Program-made: the position numbers and the translations under genes | Origin: Bacillota bacterium | Lineage (GTDB): Bacteria > Bacillota > Clostridia > Acetivibrionales > JAMNXU01 | Assembly: GCA_023623175.1 (NCBI GenBank) | Contig: JAMNXU010000019.1 | Span: 1 to 64,000, forward strand | Direction of reading: 5' to 3' | DNA: 64,000 nucleotides | Part shown: piece after piece, positions 17,854 to 26,368 of the stretch | How the letters are laid out: each line of letters begins with the position of its first letter | Numbering within the stretch: the first letter of the stretch is position 1 | Notes under the pieces: model-generated | The model's input: the letters and a program-made list of their open reading frames with translations, nothing else | What the model was told of the DNA's origin: nothing | Database searches by the model: none

Positions 17854-19149
17854 GACTGACAGGAACTTTTCGTGCACGGGGGTTTCGATGAAATCGCCTT
17901 CGTGCAGCTTTATCCGCGCGCCGACGGATGAGAACAGGCCGGCAACATCCTCGTAACCCCTTTCCAGCTGCTCCACGCCGGTCAGGTACGTGGTTCCTTC
18001 GGCCATAAGACCGGCAAGTATGAGGCAGGCCCCGGCTCTTATATCCGTCGCGTGAACATGGGTGCCTGTAAGCGAAGCATTCCCCGTAATATATGCGCTT
18101 CCTTCCCTCAGCATTATATCGGCTCCCATTTTGCCCAGTTCAACGCAATGGTTGAATCGTTCGGGGAAAATAGGGTCGGATATTATGCTTTGCCCGTCTG
18201 CCTTAAGCAAAAGCGCTGTAAATGGCTGCTGGAAGTCGCTTGCAAAGGCGGGGAACATTCCCGTTTTGATACGCGTCGCTTTAAGGGACTTGCTTTTCCT
18301 GTACGCAGTTACCGAGTTGTCGGATTTGTATACGTCGACGCCGACTTCCACGAGCTTTTCAATGCAGGCATCGAGATGTTCCGGAGGTATGCCGTTGACC
18401 GTGATTTCTCCGCGCGTTATTCCAGCTGCAATCAGAAAGGTTCCGGCGATGAGCCTGTCGGCAATTACCGTATGCTCGCAGCCTCCGAGGGTGTCGACCC
18501 CGTCGATTTTTATAATGTCCGTACCGGCCCCGACAATTTTCGCACCCATTTTATTGAGAAAAATGGCAACATCCACCACTTCGGGATCCCTGGCCGCGTT
18601 GTGAAGCACCGTGCGGCCTTTAGCTCTTACGGCGGCCATCATGACATTGATGGTCGCACCACAGGTAATGGTATCGAAATAAATATCGGTGCCTTTAAGG
18701 GTATCGGCTTCCACGGTGTAATAGGTGTCATAAAAAGTGAAACGAGCGCCCAGGGCTTTCAACCCTTTGACATGCTGGTCAATGGGCCGGGGTCCGATGC
18801 GGTCGCCTCCCGGATAGCCCACTGAAACTTTTCTGTGCTTCGCAAGCAATGCACCGATAAAGTAGTAGGCTGTACGGAACAGGTACGACTTCTCGTAATC
18901 GATTTCTGCTTTATATATTCCTGTAGGATCTATGGCAATGGCATTTTTATTTATGCTTACTTTTGCGCCTATTTCTCTCAATATGCTGCAAACAACCTGA
19001 ATATCGCGTATGTACGGTATATTGTTCAATATAACCGGTGCATCAGCCATGCACGCGGCTGCAAGCAACGCAAGCGAACTGTTTTTTGAGCCCGGAACCG
19101 TTATACATCCCTTCAGGGACGCGGTATTTTCTATTTCGAGCCATTTCAT
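17833..19149 (-). CDS. murA: MurA-like UDP-GlcNAc 1-carboxyvinyltransferase with Cys-to-Asp active site (438 aa)
   Basis: EPSP-synthase-fold enzyme of the MurA family, which transfers enolpyruvate from PEP to UDP-GlcNAc in the first committed step of peptidoglycan synthesis. Start taken at MKWLEIEN (19149-19147), where family homology begins; the ribosome binding site is weak. The conserved Lys-Asn pair is present (PGSKNSS, K22-N23). The active-site loop reads PGGDRIGPRPIDQH, with Asp116 where typical MurA has the catalytic Cys of PGGCxIGxRP. Natural Cys-to-Asp MurA variants are active but insensitive to fosfomycin, so that is predicted here. The protein is divergent and could be an accessory MurA beside a canonical copy elsewhere. 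It stands alone, convergent with the YetA-like gene. Confidence 0.8.
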   Translation of the reverse strand: MKWLEIENTASLKGCITVPGSKNSSLALLAAACMADAPVILNNIPYIRDIQVVCSILREIGAKVSINKNAIAIDPTGIYKAEIDYEKSYLFRTAYYFIGALLAKHRKVSVGYPGGDRIGPRPIDQHVKGLKALGARFTFYDTYYTVEADTLKGTDIYFDTITCGATINVMMAAVRAKGRTVLHNAARDPEVVDVAIFLNKMGAKIVGAGTDIIKIDGVDTLGGCEHTVIADRLIAGTFLIAAGITRGEITVNGIPPEHLDACIEKLVEVGVDVYKSDNSVTAYRKSKSLKATRIKTGMFPAFASDFQQPFTALLLKADGQSIISDPIFPERFNHCVELGKMGADIMLREGSAYITGNASLTGTHVHATDIRAGACLILAGLMAEGTTYLTGVEQLERGYEDVAGLFSSVGARIKLHEGDFIETPVHEKFLSVKKAFSF

Positions 19150-19679
19150 TTGTAAAAATCTCGCTTTCTTTAAAGTAGTATTTTGTTGCGATAACAATTA
19201 AAATTTACAATGCCTGTGTAAATTTTGCAGCATCAATGTAATATTTGCGGTGTCAATGTTAAATTATAGTGTTTTTGGGCGTAATGCCACGCTTACATTA
19301 TATACTACTAATGTGAAAATGTTAACTAAATTTTTTCGCAAAACCGTGACAAAATATTACATTGTTTTTAAACATGGCTCAATAAATTCGACTTCAAAGC
19401 GCGATTTTCAGGCTGAAAAAATCGAAATGCAAGGCATACTGAAAACTTAACCGGGCAGGACGCAAGTATTTTTTACACGGAAAAAGCAGTTGAAGATATT
19501 GCTTTCCTGCATCCGGCAGGTGTGTAGGTGAAAATCATGAAAACAATAAATGATGTAAGAATCGATATATGGTATTAGAACAAGTATGTGAATTATGGGA
19601 TTATATTGATGAACATCCGGAATTTATTTTGTATTATATATTTGTATTATATAAATTATATTGTGTTACATATTAGTCT
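19150..19679. other. Long AT-rich spacer, mostly non-coding
   Basis: About 530 bp upstream of the leftward murA and the rightward oxidoreductase. Two short open stretches look faintly coding: one ending at a TAG around 19527 (reads SIFYTEKAVEDIAFLHPAGV) and one of 35 codons from an ATG at about 19569. Neither has a convincing ribosome binding site or a known relative, so they may be decayed scraps. The remainder is low-complexity A/T. Confidence 0.35.
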
Positions 19680-19791
19680 ATATTGGTGTTTAACATGAAT
19701 TTCGTTGGAGGCATATGAAATCAAATTGGTATTTCATATGAAATTATACCGGCGTTTTATTTGAAACCATATTGGTGTTTCCTATGTAATT
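19680..19791. repeat. 23-bp repeat array with palindromic core
   Basis: Three exactly contiguous 23-bp units (19723-19745, 19746-19768, 19769-19791), preceded by a more diverged unit (19703-19722) and a better one (19680-19702). The consensus starts ATATTGGTGTTT and continues CATATGAAATT, so its centre forms the palindrome TTTCATATGAAA. The array ends about 60 bp before the oxidoreductase start codon. The spacing (about two helical turns) and symmetry suggest binding sites for a regulator acting cooperatively, but no experiment or known motif supports a name. A single related ACATATGAAATT occurs just after the gene (about 21287). Confidence 0.7.
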
Positions 19792-19849
19792 AATGATGTT
19801 ACATATGGAATGAAAAAGACCGGAAAAAAATAACAGGAGGTAAATAGCC

Positions 19850-21145
19850 ATGTCGGAGTTGAAAAATAACAGTTTTGACGTCATAGTCGCCGGCGGAGGG
19901 CTTTCGGGAGTAGCCGCGGCTGTGGCGGCCGCAAGGGAAGGCGCAAGCGTTCTCCTGGTTGAAAAATATGGCTTTTTGGGTGGAATGGCGACTGCAGGAC
20001 TTGTTAACCCATTCATGCCCTACTGGCTGCTGAAGGAGGATGGATCCGCCGACAGGGAACGCAGCAAGAGGGTTAACACGGGCATTTTCGGAGACATTAT
20101 CGACACGCTTGATGAAATGGGCGGACTGATGTCAAACCTCGCAACATTTAATGAAGAGATACTCAAGATTGTTCTTGACCGCCTGATCAGGAAGCATGGA
20201 ATCAGCCTGCTGCTGCATTCCCTTGTAACCGGTGTCAAGGTTGACAACAGGTATATAAAATCGGTGACGATTTCCAACCGGTCCGGGAACAGGGAATATG
20301 AAGCGAAATATTTCGTGGATGCTACGGGTAACGCGGACCTGAGTTTCATGGCAGGCTGCGAGTACAGGGTCGGTCGTGACGAGGACGGCCTTTGCCAGCC
20401 GATGACGCTGTGTTTCAGGATAGCCAATGTTGATACGACAAGGTTTGACTGGAAGGACAGGGAATTCAGGACAAAAGTCAACAACAAGTTCAATGAGCTG
20501 CAGAAGAGCGGAAGGATCAGGAACCCCAGGGAGGACCTGCTGATATTTGCCCATGCCGTGGATAATGTGTTTCATTTCAATTCCACGCGCATTATCGGCA
20601 AGAATCCGCTGGATGCCGTTGAATATACCGAGGCTGAACTTGAAGCCCGCGAACAGGTTTATGAGCTTTACAAATTCATGAAAGAGAATGTCGAAGGATT
20701 TGAAAACAGCGTACTTCTGATGTCGGCGCCCGAGACCGGCATAAGGGAAAGCCGGAGGATTGTCGGGGAGTACACCATTACGGTTGATGACCTTCTTAAT
20801 ACAGTGAAATTTGAAGATTCCGTTGCCCGCGGAACCTATCCCGTGGATATACACAACCCCGCAGGCTCGGGCACTGTTATAAAGCGGATACCGCCCGGGG
20901 ATTATTACACGATCCCGTACAGGGCAATGCTTCCATTGTCCATCGACAACCTTGTCGTGGCGGGAAGACCGCTGTCTTCAACCCATGAAGCCCATTCCGC
21001 TTTTAGGGTGATGCCCATATGCACCTGTGTGGGCGAAGGCGCCGGAACCGCAGTAGCACTGGCTCTCAATGGAAATTTGAGGCTAAGGGATGTGAAAGCG
21101 GCGGATTTGCACAGGATGTTGGATAAATATGGCGCGCTTTATTGA
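19850..21145 (+). CDS. FAD-dependent oxidoreductase (431 aa)
   Basis: N-terminal FAD-binding Rossmann motif VIVAGGGLSGVAAAVAAAREG (residues about 9-29), then LVEKYGFLGGMATAG, typical of the FAD_oxidored family found in bacterial carbohydrate clusters. A C-terminal motif (NLVVAGRPLSSTHEAHSAFRVM) completes the flavin site. AGGAGG at 19835-19840 sets the ATG. There is no signal peptide, so it is cytoplasmic. The exact substrate is unknown; relatives are annotated only by family. It is transcribed alone, behind a 23-bp repeat array and in front of a long terminator hairpin, so it may be regulated independently. Confidence 0.8.
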   Translation: MSELKNNSFDVIVAGGGLSGVAAAVAAAREGASVLLVEKYGFLGGMATAGLVNPFMPYWLLKEDGSADRERSKRVNTGIFGDIIDTLDEMGGLMSNLATFNEEILKIVLDRLIRKHGISLLLHSLVTGVKVDNRYIKSVTISNRSGNREYEAKYFVDATGNADLSFMAGCEYRVGRDEDGLCQPMTLCFRIANVDTTRFDWKDREFRTKVNNKFNELQKSGRIRNPREDLLIFAHAVDNVFHFNSTRIIGKNPLDAVEYTEAELEAREQVYELYKFMKENVEGFENSVLLMSAPETGIRESRRIVGEYTITVDDLLNTVKFEDSVARGTYPVDIHNPAGSGTVIKRIPPGDYYTIPYRAMLPLSIDNLVVAGRPLSSTHEAHSAFRVMPICTCVGEGAGTAVALALNGNLRLRDVKAADLHRMLDKYGALY

Positions 21146-21160
21146 GGTATAAGCAAGCAC

Positions 21161-21246
21161 AAGTGGTTTGCCGCAAAATACAATTTGCAAGATTCGTTGG
21201 AATTTATTAAAGCAAATTGTTATTTTGCGGCAAATCACTTTTTTAT
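21161..21246 (+). terminator. Exceptionally long terminator-like hairpin
   Basis: Arms of about 28 bp (21161-21188 and 21212-21240) pair almost perfectly, with one mismatch and one bulge, around a 23-nt loop. A T-run follows directly (CTTTTTTA). It fits a terminator for the oxidoreductase. The length is unusual, and a small mobile inverted-repeat element (MITE) is the alternative. Confidence 0.75.
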
Positions 21247-21607
21247 CATGTTAACTCATATTAACTCAAGCCAAAAACAGTCATATCACATATGAAATTG
21301 TCAAATATCTATTGAGATGGCAATGTATCATTTCAAGTTCTCAATAACCAGATCCCATATAATCTCCGTATGTGGAGCAGATCTTTCGCAGGGCCGGCTT
21401 CCGGATCGCTTTCGGCGCTGTGGCTCGATGGCCGGCTTTATGCAGCTTTCCTGTGCAACTATGTGCCTGCCTGCATAAAATATTCTCCCTAACTGGTGAA
21501 AAAAACCTACTTCCAATCAATTCTAGAAATTATATCATAAGGATAAAGAAGGTTAAATTTATTGAACTGATGCCCGGGCTCAAACTGAAATTAGTGAGGA
21601 TATGTTT
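21247..21607. other. Spacer without a recognisable gene
   Basis: About 360 bp after the long hairpin. It holds an isolated ACATATGAAATT matching the core of the upstream 23-bp repeats. Nothing else could be assigned. It ends in GTGAGGA, the ribosome binding site of the broken lipoprotein gene. Confidence 0.35.
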
Positions 21608-22619
21608 ATGAAAAAGCGATTTCCAGGAATCATGATTTTGATGGCTCTGTTTATGTTGCTTTCCGGATGCCTTGGTAAGGATTCGACAGATGCAGGTGAG
21701 CCATGGAAAACGGCAAATCATCTTGATCCGGTCGAACTTACGATTTACCTGCCCAATAGGCCCAATATCTATTCCCACTATTACGGCGAACAACTGCTTA
21801 ATGAAATGCCGAAAAAGCTTAATCCCCGATTGAAAAAAATAAACGCAGAAATCAGGATTGGCAATGTTGTATTTAAAACAATGCCGCTTCGCGCAGAAGT
21901 GGAAAAAGGATACGAAGGAGTTCCTGCAGCCGTCCATGGTTGAAGTAAGATCAGGAAGGTATGCTTCATTCCTGGGAAAGACAGGAGATTCGGAGATTTA
22001 TAACCGTTACCTTGAAGAAGACGGCGGCAGGCCGTGGAAATACGTAGAATATGATCTGTTCCCGCAGAGAAAATCATTGAGGATATTCAACGCTTTTCCC
22101 ATCATGTGCGTAAATCCACGTTCTCCTAACAAGGAAAGGGCGGTAATGCTGATCGAACTGCTGATGAATGACAATAAGAGCTATGATATTTTCACCTGCG
22201 GAATTGAGGGAAAAGATTTTGTCTACAGCGGCGGCAAACCCAAGGCAATCGTTCCTTCCGGGAAACTGCTGAATTATGACGGTTATATGTACAACAATGA
22301 AAAATGGTGTTTCAACAATGTATTTATGAAATACGAGGATGGGAAAACCGTCAGGGAAAGAATTAAAAATGCTCAGAATAATACGGAGTATTATCCCCAC
22401 GCAGGTTTTTTAGAGGATTGGGACAAAATACGGGAAGCTGTAAATGACTCTGATCTGAAATTATGGGAACGTACCGCTTTTGAAGAAAAAGTCATAAGAG
22501 GGGAATTAAGCGATGCTGAAATCATGGAATATATTGAAGAATTCAAACCAGGCTCGGAAGTTTTAATGAAGGAATTCAAGCGCCAGCTGGATGAATGGAG
22601 AGAACAGAATAAAAAGTGA
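21608..22619 (+). pseudogene. Sugar ABC transporter solute-binding lipoprotein, internally deleted
   Basis: The 5' part encodes a lipoprotein signal (MKKRFPGIMILMALF, then lipobox LSGC) and an extracellular solute-binding-type start (VELTIYLPNRPNIY). In frame it stops at a TGA near 21943. A different frame, open from before 21900, carries the C-terminal part (LQPSMVEVRSGRYASFLG, then KYVEYDLFPQ, PNKERAVMLIELLMND and a charged C-terminus ending EQNKK). Family members have about 500 residues. The two parts sum to about 330, so an internal segment is missing as well as a frame being shifted. The intact family delivers oligosaccharides to an ABC importer. No permease genes are adjacent. Confidence 0.75.
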
Positions 22620-22645
22620 ACCTGTTTTGAAAGTGTATAAGTCTG

Positions 22646-22676
22646 CTGCCGGTAACGGATCGTTGCCGGCAGTTTA
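22646..22676 (+). terminator. Terminator-like hairpin
   Basis: CTGCCGGTAAC (22646-22656) pairs with GTTGCCGGCAG (22662-22672), with one G-T pair, around a 5-nt loop. It is followed only by a short TTTATATA. It is a plausible terminator of the broken lipoprotein gene, upstream of addB. Confidence 0.6.
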
Positions 22677-22909
22677 TATATTCCCGCGAACAATAATTTG
22701 GTATATGCGTTTACACGGATTGTACCTGCAAATTAACCTGATATGGTATCATTGAATTAGAAATCTGAAGAATTTTTTGATATTTTTAAAAGCAGGAAAA
22801 CGGCTTGTTCGGGAACCGATTATATGGGTGCCTGGAATTCTGGAATTGTGACCCGATAAAAGAGTTGTTTGGAAAAGAATAAACGAGTTGTGCCGGGGTG
22901 ATGGAGCGC

Positions 22910-25900
22910 ATGGGCTTAAGACTGATATATGGAAGGGCTGGCAGCGGAAAAACCCATTTTTGCCTGAATGAAATCAAAAAAAGGTTGAACGAGGGAGCCG
23001 ACCGGCCTTTGATCCTGATCGTGCCGGAACAGTTTTCGTTCCGCGCTGAGGCAAAGCTGGCCGAAACCATCGGCCGCGGCGGAACAATGCGCGCCGAAGT
23101 GCTGAGCTTCAGAAGGCTTGCATATCGCGTATTCAATGAGGTTGGCGGTATAACGCGCCGGCATGTAAACAATGCCGGAAAATGCATGATAATATATCGT
23201 ATCCTGGAGCGGATGAAGGATGATGTGCAATATTTCTCGCGCGCGATGCGGCAGCAGGGTTTTGTGAATACGCTTTCCGAAGCAATAGCCGAGTTCAAGA
23301 GATACAATATTTCACCGGAAACCCTGGCGAAAGCGGCATCGTCGGTGAATGACGACGATATGCTGCAGGACAAGCTAAGCGAACTGGCAAAGGTATATTC
23401 TGCTTTTGAGGAATTGCTCCACAGTAAGTATATGGACATGGACGACGACCTCACGCTGCTGGCAGAAAAACTCGGTGACTCGAGGAATTTTGAAGGAGCC
23501 GAATTCTGGATTGACGGATTTACCGGGTTCACTCCCCAGGAGTACAGCGTAATAGGCCGGCTACTTCTAAAGGCCTCCCGTGTCAATGTCAGCCTGTGCA
23601 CCGATGAACTGCCCGGCACGGGCGGCACCTCGGACAACGATGTTTTTTCTCCCGTTAAAAAAACGGCTGCAAAGCTCGCAAGGCTTGCCGAAGAAACGGG
23701 ACAAAATGTTGAAGACCCCGTATTTATTGAAAACCCGGACAGGGACAGGTTCAGAGACAGCGAGGAACTGCGTCATCTTGAACGATGGCTTTTTACTTAT
23801 CCATACAAACCTTATCGCGCAGGAACAAGGCAAATCAGCCTTTATGCCGCGGTGAACCTTTTTTCGGAAGTTGAAAGCACGGCTGCGGACATCCTGAGGC
23901 TTTGCAGGGATGAAGGACTCAGGTACAGGGATATTGCCGTTGTAACACGCAACCTGGGCGCATATGAAAAGCTCGTGGAAGTTATATTTGCAAAATACGG
24001 CATACCGTATTTTATCGACAACAAGAGAAATGTGGCGGACCATCCCCTCATGCAGCTGATTATTGCGCTGTTTGAAATCTTTACATCCAACTGGTCGTAT
24101 GAAGCGGTTTTCAAGTATTTGAAGACCGGACTGACGAACATGGACAGGGAAGATATTGATTTTCTCGAAAACTACGTACTTGCCAACGGAATAAGGGGCA
24201 ACCGCTGGGCGTCTTCGGAGGCGTGGCTAGGCAGGAAGGGCGAAAGCCCCGGGGATATTGACGAAAAAGAAGCGGCCGTTATGAAAAGAGCTGATGAAAT
24301 CCGAAGCCGCGTGGCTGGGCCATTAATGGAATTTCGCGGCATAATCAGGGGAAGAAAGACGCCGAAGGAGATATGCACAGCGCTTTATGACCTGTTATGC
24401 CGGCTGGGAGTACCCGAAAAAATTGAAAACCTTGTAGAGAAATTTGAAAAAGACGGGGAACTGGACCGTGCCATTGAATATCGCCAGGTGTGGAATATCC
24501 TGATGGAAATATTTGACCAGATCGTTGAAGCCGTCGGGGATGAAACAATGGGAATCGAGCGTTTCAGCAAACTGCTGGCCATTGGAATCGGCGAGTATAA
24601 AATAGGATTGATTCCGCCGGCGCTGGACCAGGTCCACGTGGGAAGTGTTGAACGATCCAGGAGTCATGAAATTAAAGCTTTGTATATACTTGGGGCAAAC
24701 GATGGGATTTTCCCTGCCGTGTCCGGAGAGGAAGGCATATTGTCTGACCGGGACAGGGACCGGTTAAGGGCCATGGGAATAGAGCTGGCGCAGGATACCA
24801 GGACGAGGGTTTTTGAGGAATACCTGATGATTTACATGGCCATGACTTCTCCCTCGTCGTACCTCAGGCTGAGCTATCCCATTGCCGACCATGAAGGCCG
24901 CACGATGAGGCCCTCGATGATGGTTTTCAGGATGAAAAGGCTTTTTCCGAATATAACCGAGCTCAGCAATATAACGGGGAGCGGCGTTGAAAACGACATC
25001 CTGGAACATGTGACCGCGCCTTTGCCGACGCTTGACAGGCTGGCCGCCGAGATGAGGAAGAAGCGGGAAGGCCTTGAAATAAACGTCGCATGGGAGCAGG
25101 TACACCATTGGTATGTTGCCAATCCCCGGTGGTCGGAAATGTGCAGGAGGACACTGCAGGGACTGGAGTATTCAAACAGGGAAATGCCCGTCAGCAGGGA
25201 CAGGATACGCAAGCTCTACGGAAGCCCTCTCAATTCCAGTGTCTCGAGGCTTGAACGTTTTGCTTCGTGCCCATTTTCCTTTTATGCAGAGTACGGCCTT
25301 GGCGCCCGCGAAAGAAAGATGTTCAGGCTTTCGGCTCCCGATGTGGGAACCTTCGTGCACCAGGTACTGGACGAATTTTCGAGAATGCTCGCTGACAGGG
25401 AGATAAGCTGGAGAAGTGTCGACCGGGAAATGTGCTTCAGCGAGGTATCGCGCATAGTTGACGAGATGCTTGAAAGAAAGAGGGGCATGGTGCTAGGCAG
25501 CAGCAAACGCTACCGGTACCTTGCGGACCGGCTCAAAAGAGTTCTTGCGCGAACCGTCTGGCTGATTTCGGAGCACATCCGCAGGGGCGGGTTTGAACCG
25601 CTCGGTTATGAAGTGGCTTTCGGGGAAAAGAGCAGGGACAGTCTTCCCGCGATAGTCATTGAACTTCCCGACGGTGAAAAACTGAGGCTCCAGGGGCGCA
25701 TTGACAGGATTGACGCCCTTGAAACGGAAAAAGGAACATATATAAGGATTATAGATTACAAGTCAGGGGCTGATACTTTTAAACTGTCCGACGTATTCTA
25801 CGGGCTCAGGATACAACTGGTGACGTACATGGACGCCCTGCGCGAGAGCGGACTTAAAGGGTTTAAAAATCCGATTCTCCCGGGAGGAATATTGTACCTG

Positions 25901-26368
25901 AAAATAGATGACCCCCTTGTGAAGGGAGACCGGTCGCTGGCGGAAGAGGACGTTGAAAGGGCCATAATGAAGCAGCTCAGGATGAAAGGCCTTTTGCTCG
26001 CCGATGTGGAAGTGATCCGTGAAATGGACCGCCAGATTGACGGTGATTCACTCATAATACCCGCGAGGATAAATAAAAACGGTGAACTCGGCCGTTCTTC
26101 GGCGGCAACGGCGGAACAGTTCGAACTTTTGAGAAATTACACGAGAAAGCTCCTGATAAAACTGGCCGGCGAGATTGCCAGGGGCAATGTGGACATCAGA
26201 CCCTACAAAAAAGGGAAATTTTCCGCGTGCAGCTACTGTCCCTATCACCCCATATGCAGGTTTGACACATCGCTAAATGAAAACCGGTACAGGATCGTGA
26301 ACGATCTTAAGGATGATGAAATATGGCTGCGTATGAGGGAAGAACAGGAGGAATTAACCAATGAGTGA
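22910..26368 (+). CDS. addB: AddB, ATP-dependent helicase/nuclease subunit B
   Basis: Subunit of the AddAB helicase-nuclease that processes double-strand breaks for RecA-dependent repair. Starts MGLRLIYGRAGSGKTHF, with the Walker A-like GRAGSGKT at residues 7-14. The ATG at 22910 aligns with family N-termini and follows a GGAG; GTG 22898 and ATG 22901 are alternatives. The C-terminal nuclease contains IRIIDYKSG. Four cysteines that should hold the Fe-S cluster are present: one in RFASCPFSFY (about 786) and three in CSYCPYHPIC (about 1107-1116). Length (about 1,153 aa) is normal. The stop overlaps the addA start by 8 bp, showing translational coupling. Confidence 0.95.
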   Translation: MGLRLIYGRAGSGKTHFCLNEIKKRLNEGADRPLILIVPEQFSFRAEAKLAETIGRGGTMRAEVLSFRRLAYRVFNEVGGITRRHVNNAGKCMIIYRILERMKDDVQYFSRAMRQQGFVNTLSEAIAEFKRYNISPETLAKAASSVNDDDMLQDKLSELAKVYSAFEELLHSKYMDMDDDLTLLAEKLGDSRNFEGAEFWIDGFTGFTPQEYSVIGRLLLKASRVNVSLCTDELPGTGGTSDNDVFSPVKKTAAKLARLAEETGQNVEDPVFIENPDRDRFRDSEELRHLERWLFTYPYKPYRAGTRQISLYAAVNLFSEVESTAADILRLCRDEGLRYRDIAVVTRNLGAYEKLVEVIFAKYGIPYFIDNKRNVADHPLMQLIIALFEIFTSNWSYEAVFKYLKTGLTNMDREDIDFLENYVLANGIRGNRWASSEAWLGRKGESPGDIDEKEAAVMKRADEIRSRVAGPLMEFRGIIRGRKTPKEICTALYDLLCRLGVPEKIENLVEKFEKDGELDRAIEYRQVWNILMEIFDQIVEAVGDETMGIERFSKLLAIGIGEYKIGLIPPALDQVHVGSVERSRSHEIKALYILGANDGIFPAVSGEEGILSDRDRDRLRAMGIELAQDTRTRVFEEYLMIYMAMTSPSSYLRLSYPIADHEGRTMRPSMMVFRMKRLFPNITELSNITGSGVENDILEHVTAPLPTLDRLAAEMRKKREGLEINVAWEQVHHWYVANPRWSEMCRRTLQGLEYSNREMPVSRDRIRKLYGSPLNSSVSRLERFASCPFSFYAEYGLGARERKMFRLSAPDVGTFVHQVLDEFSRMLADREISWRSVDREMCFSEVSRIVDEMLERKRGMVLGSSKRYRYLADRLKRVLARTVWLISEHIRRGGFEPLGYEVAFGEKSRDSLPAIVIELPDGEKLRLQGRIDRIDALETEKGTYIRIIDYKSGADTFKLSDVFYGLRIQLVTYMDALRESGLKGFKNPILPGGILYLKIDDPLVKGDRSLAEEDVERAIMKQLRMKGLLLADVEVIREMDRQIDGDSLIIPARINKNGELGRSSAATAEQFELLRNYTRKLLIKLAGEIARGNVDIRPYKKGKFSACSYCPYHPICRFDTSLNENRYRIVNDLKDDEIWLRMREEQEELTNE

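Noticed and set aside
19250-19450. A 66-codon open frame in the murA upstream spacer
   Set aside because: No ribosome binding site and no recognisable similarity. The region is AT-rich and non-coding in appearance.
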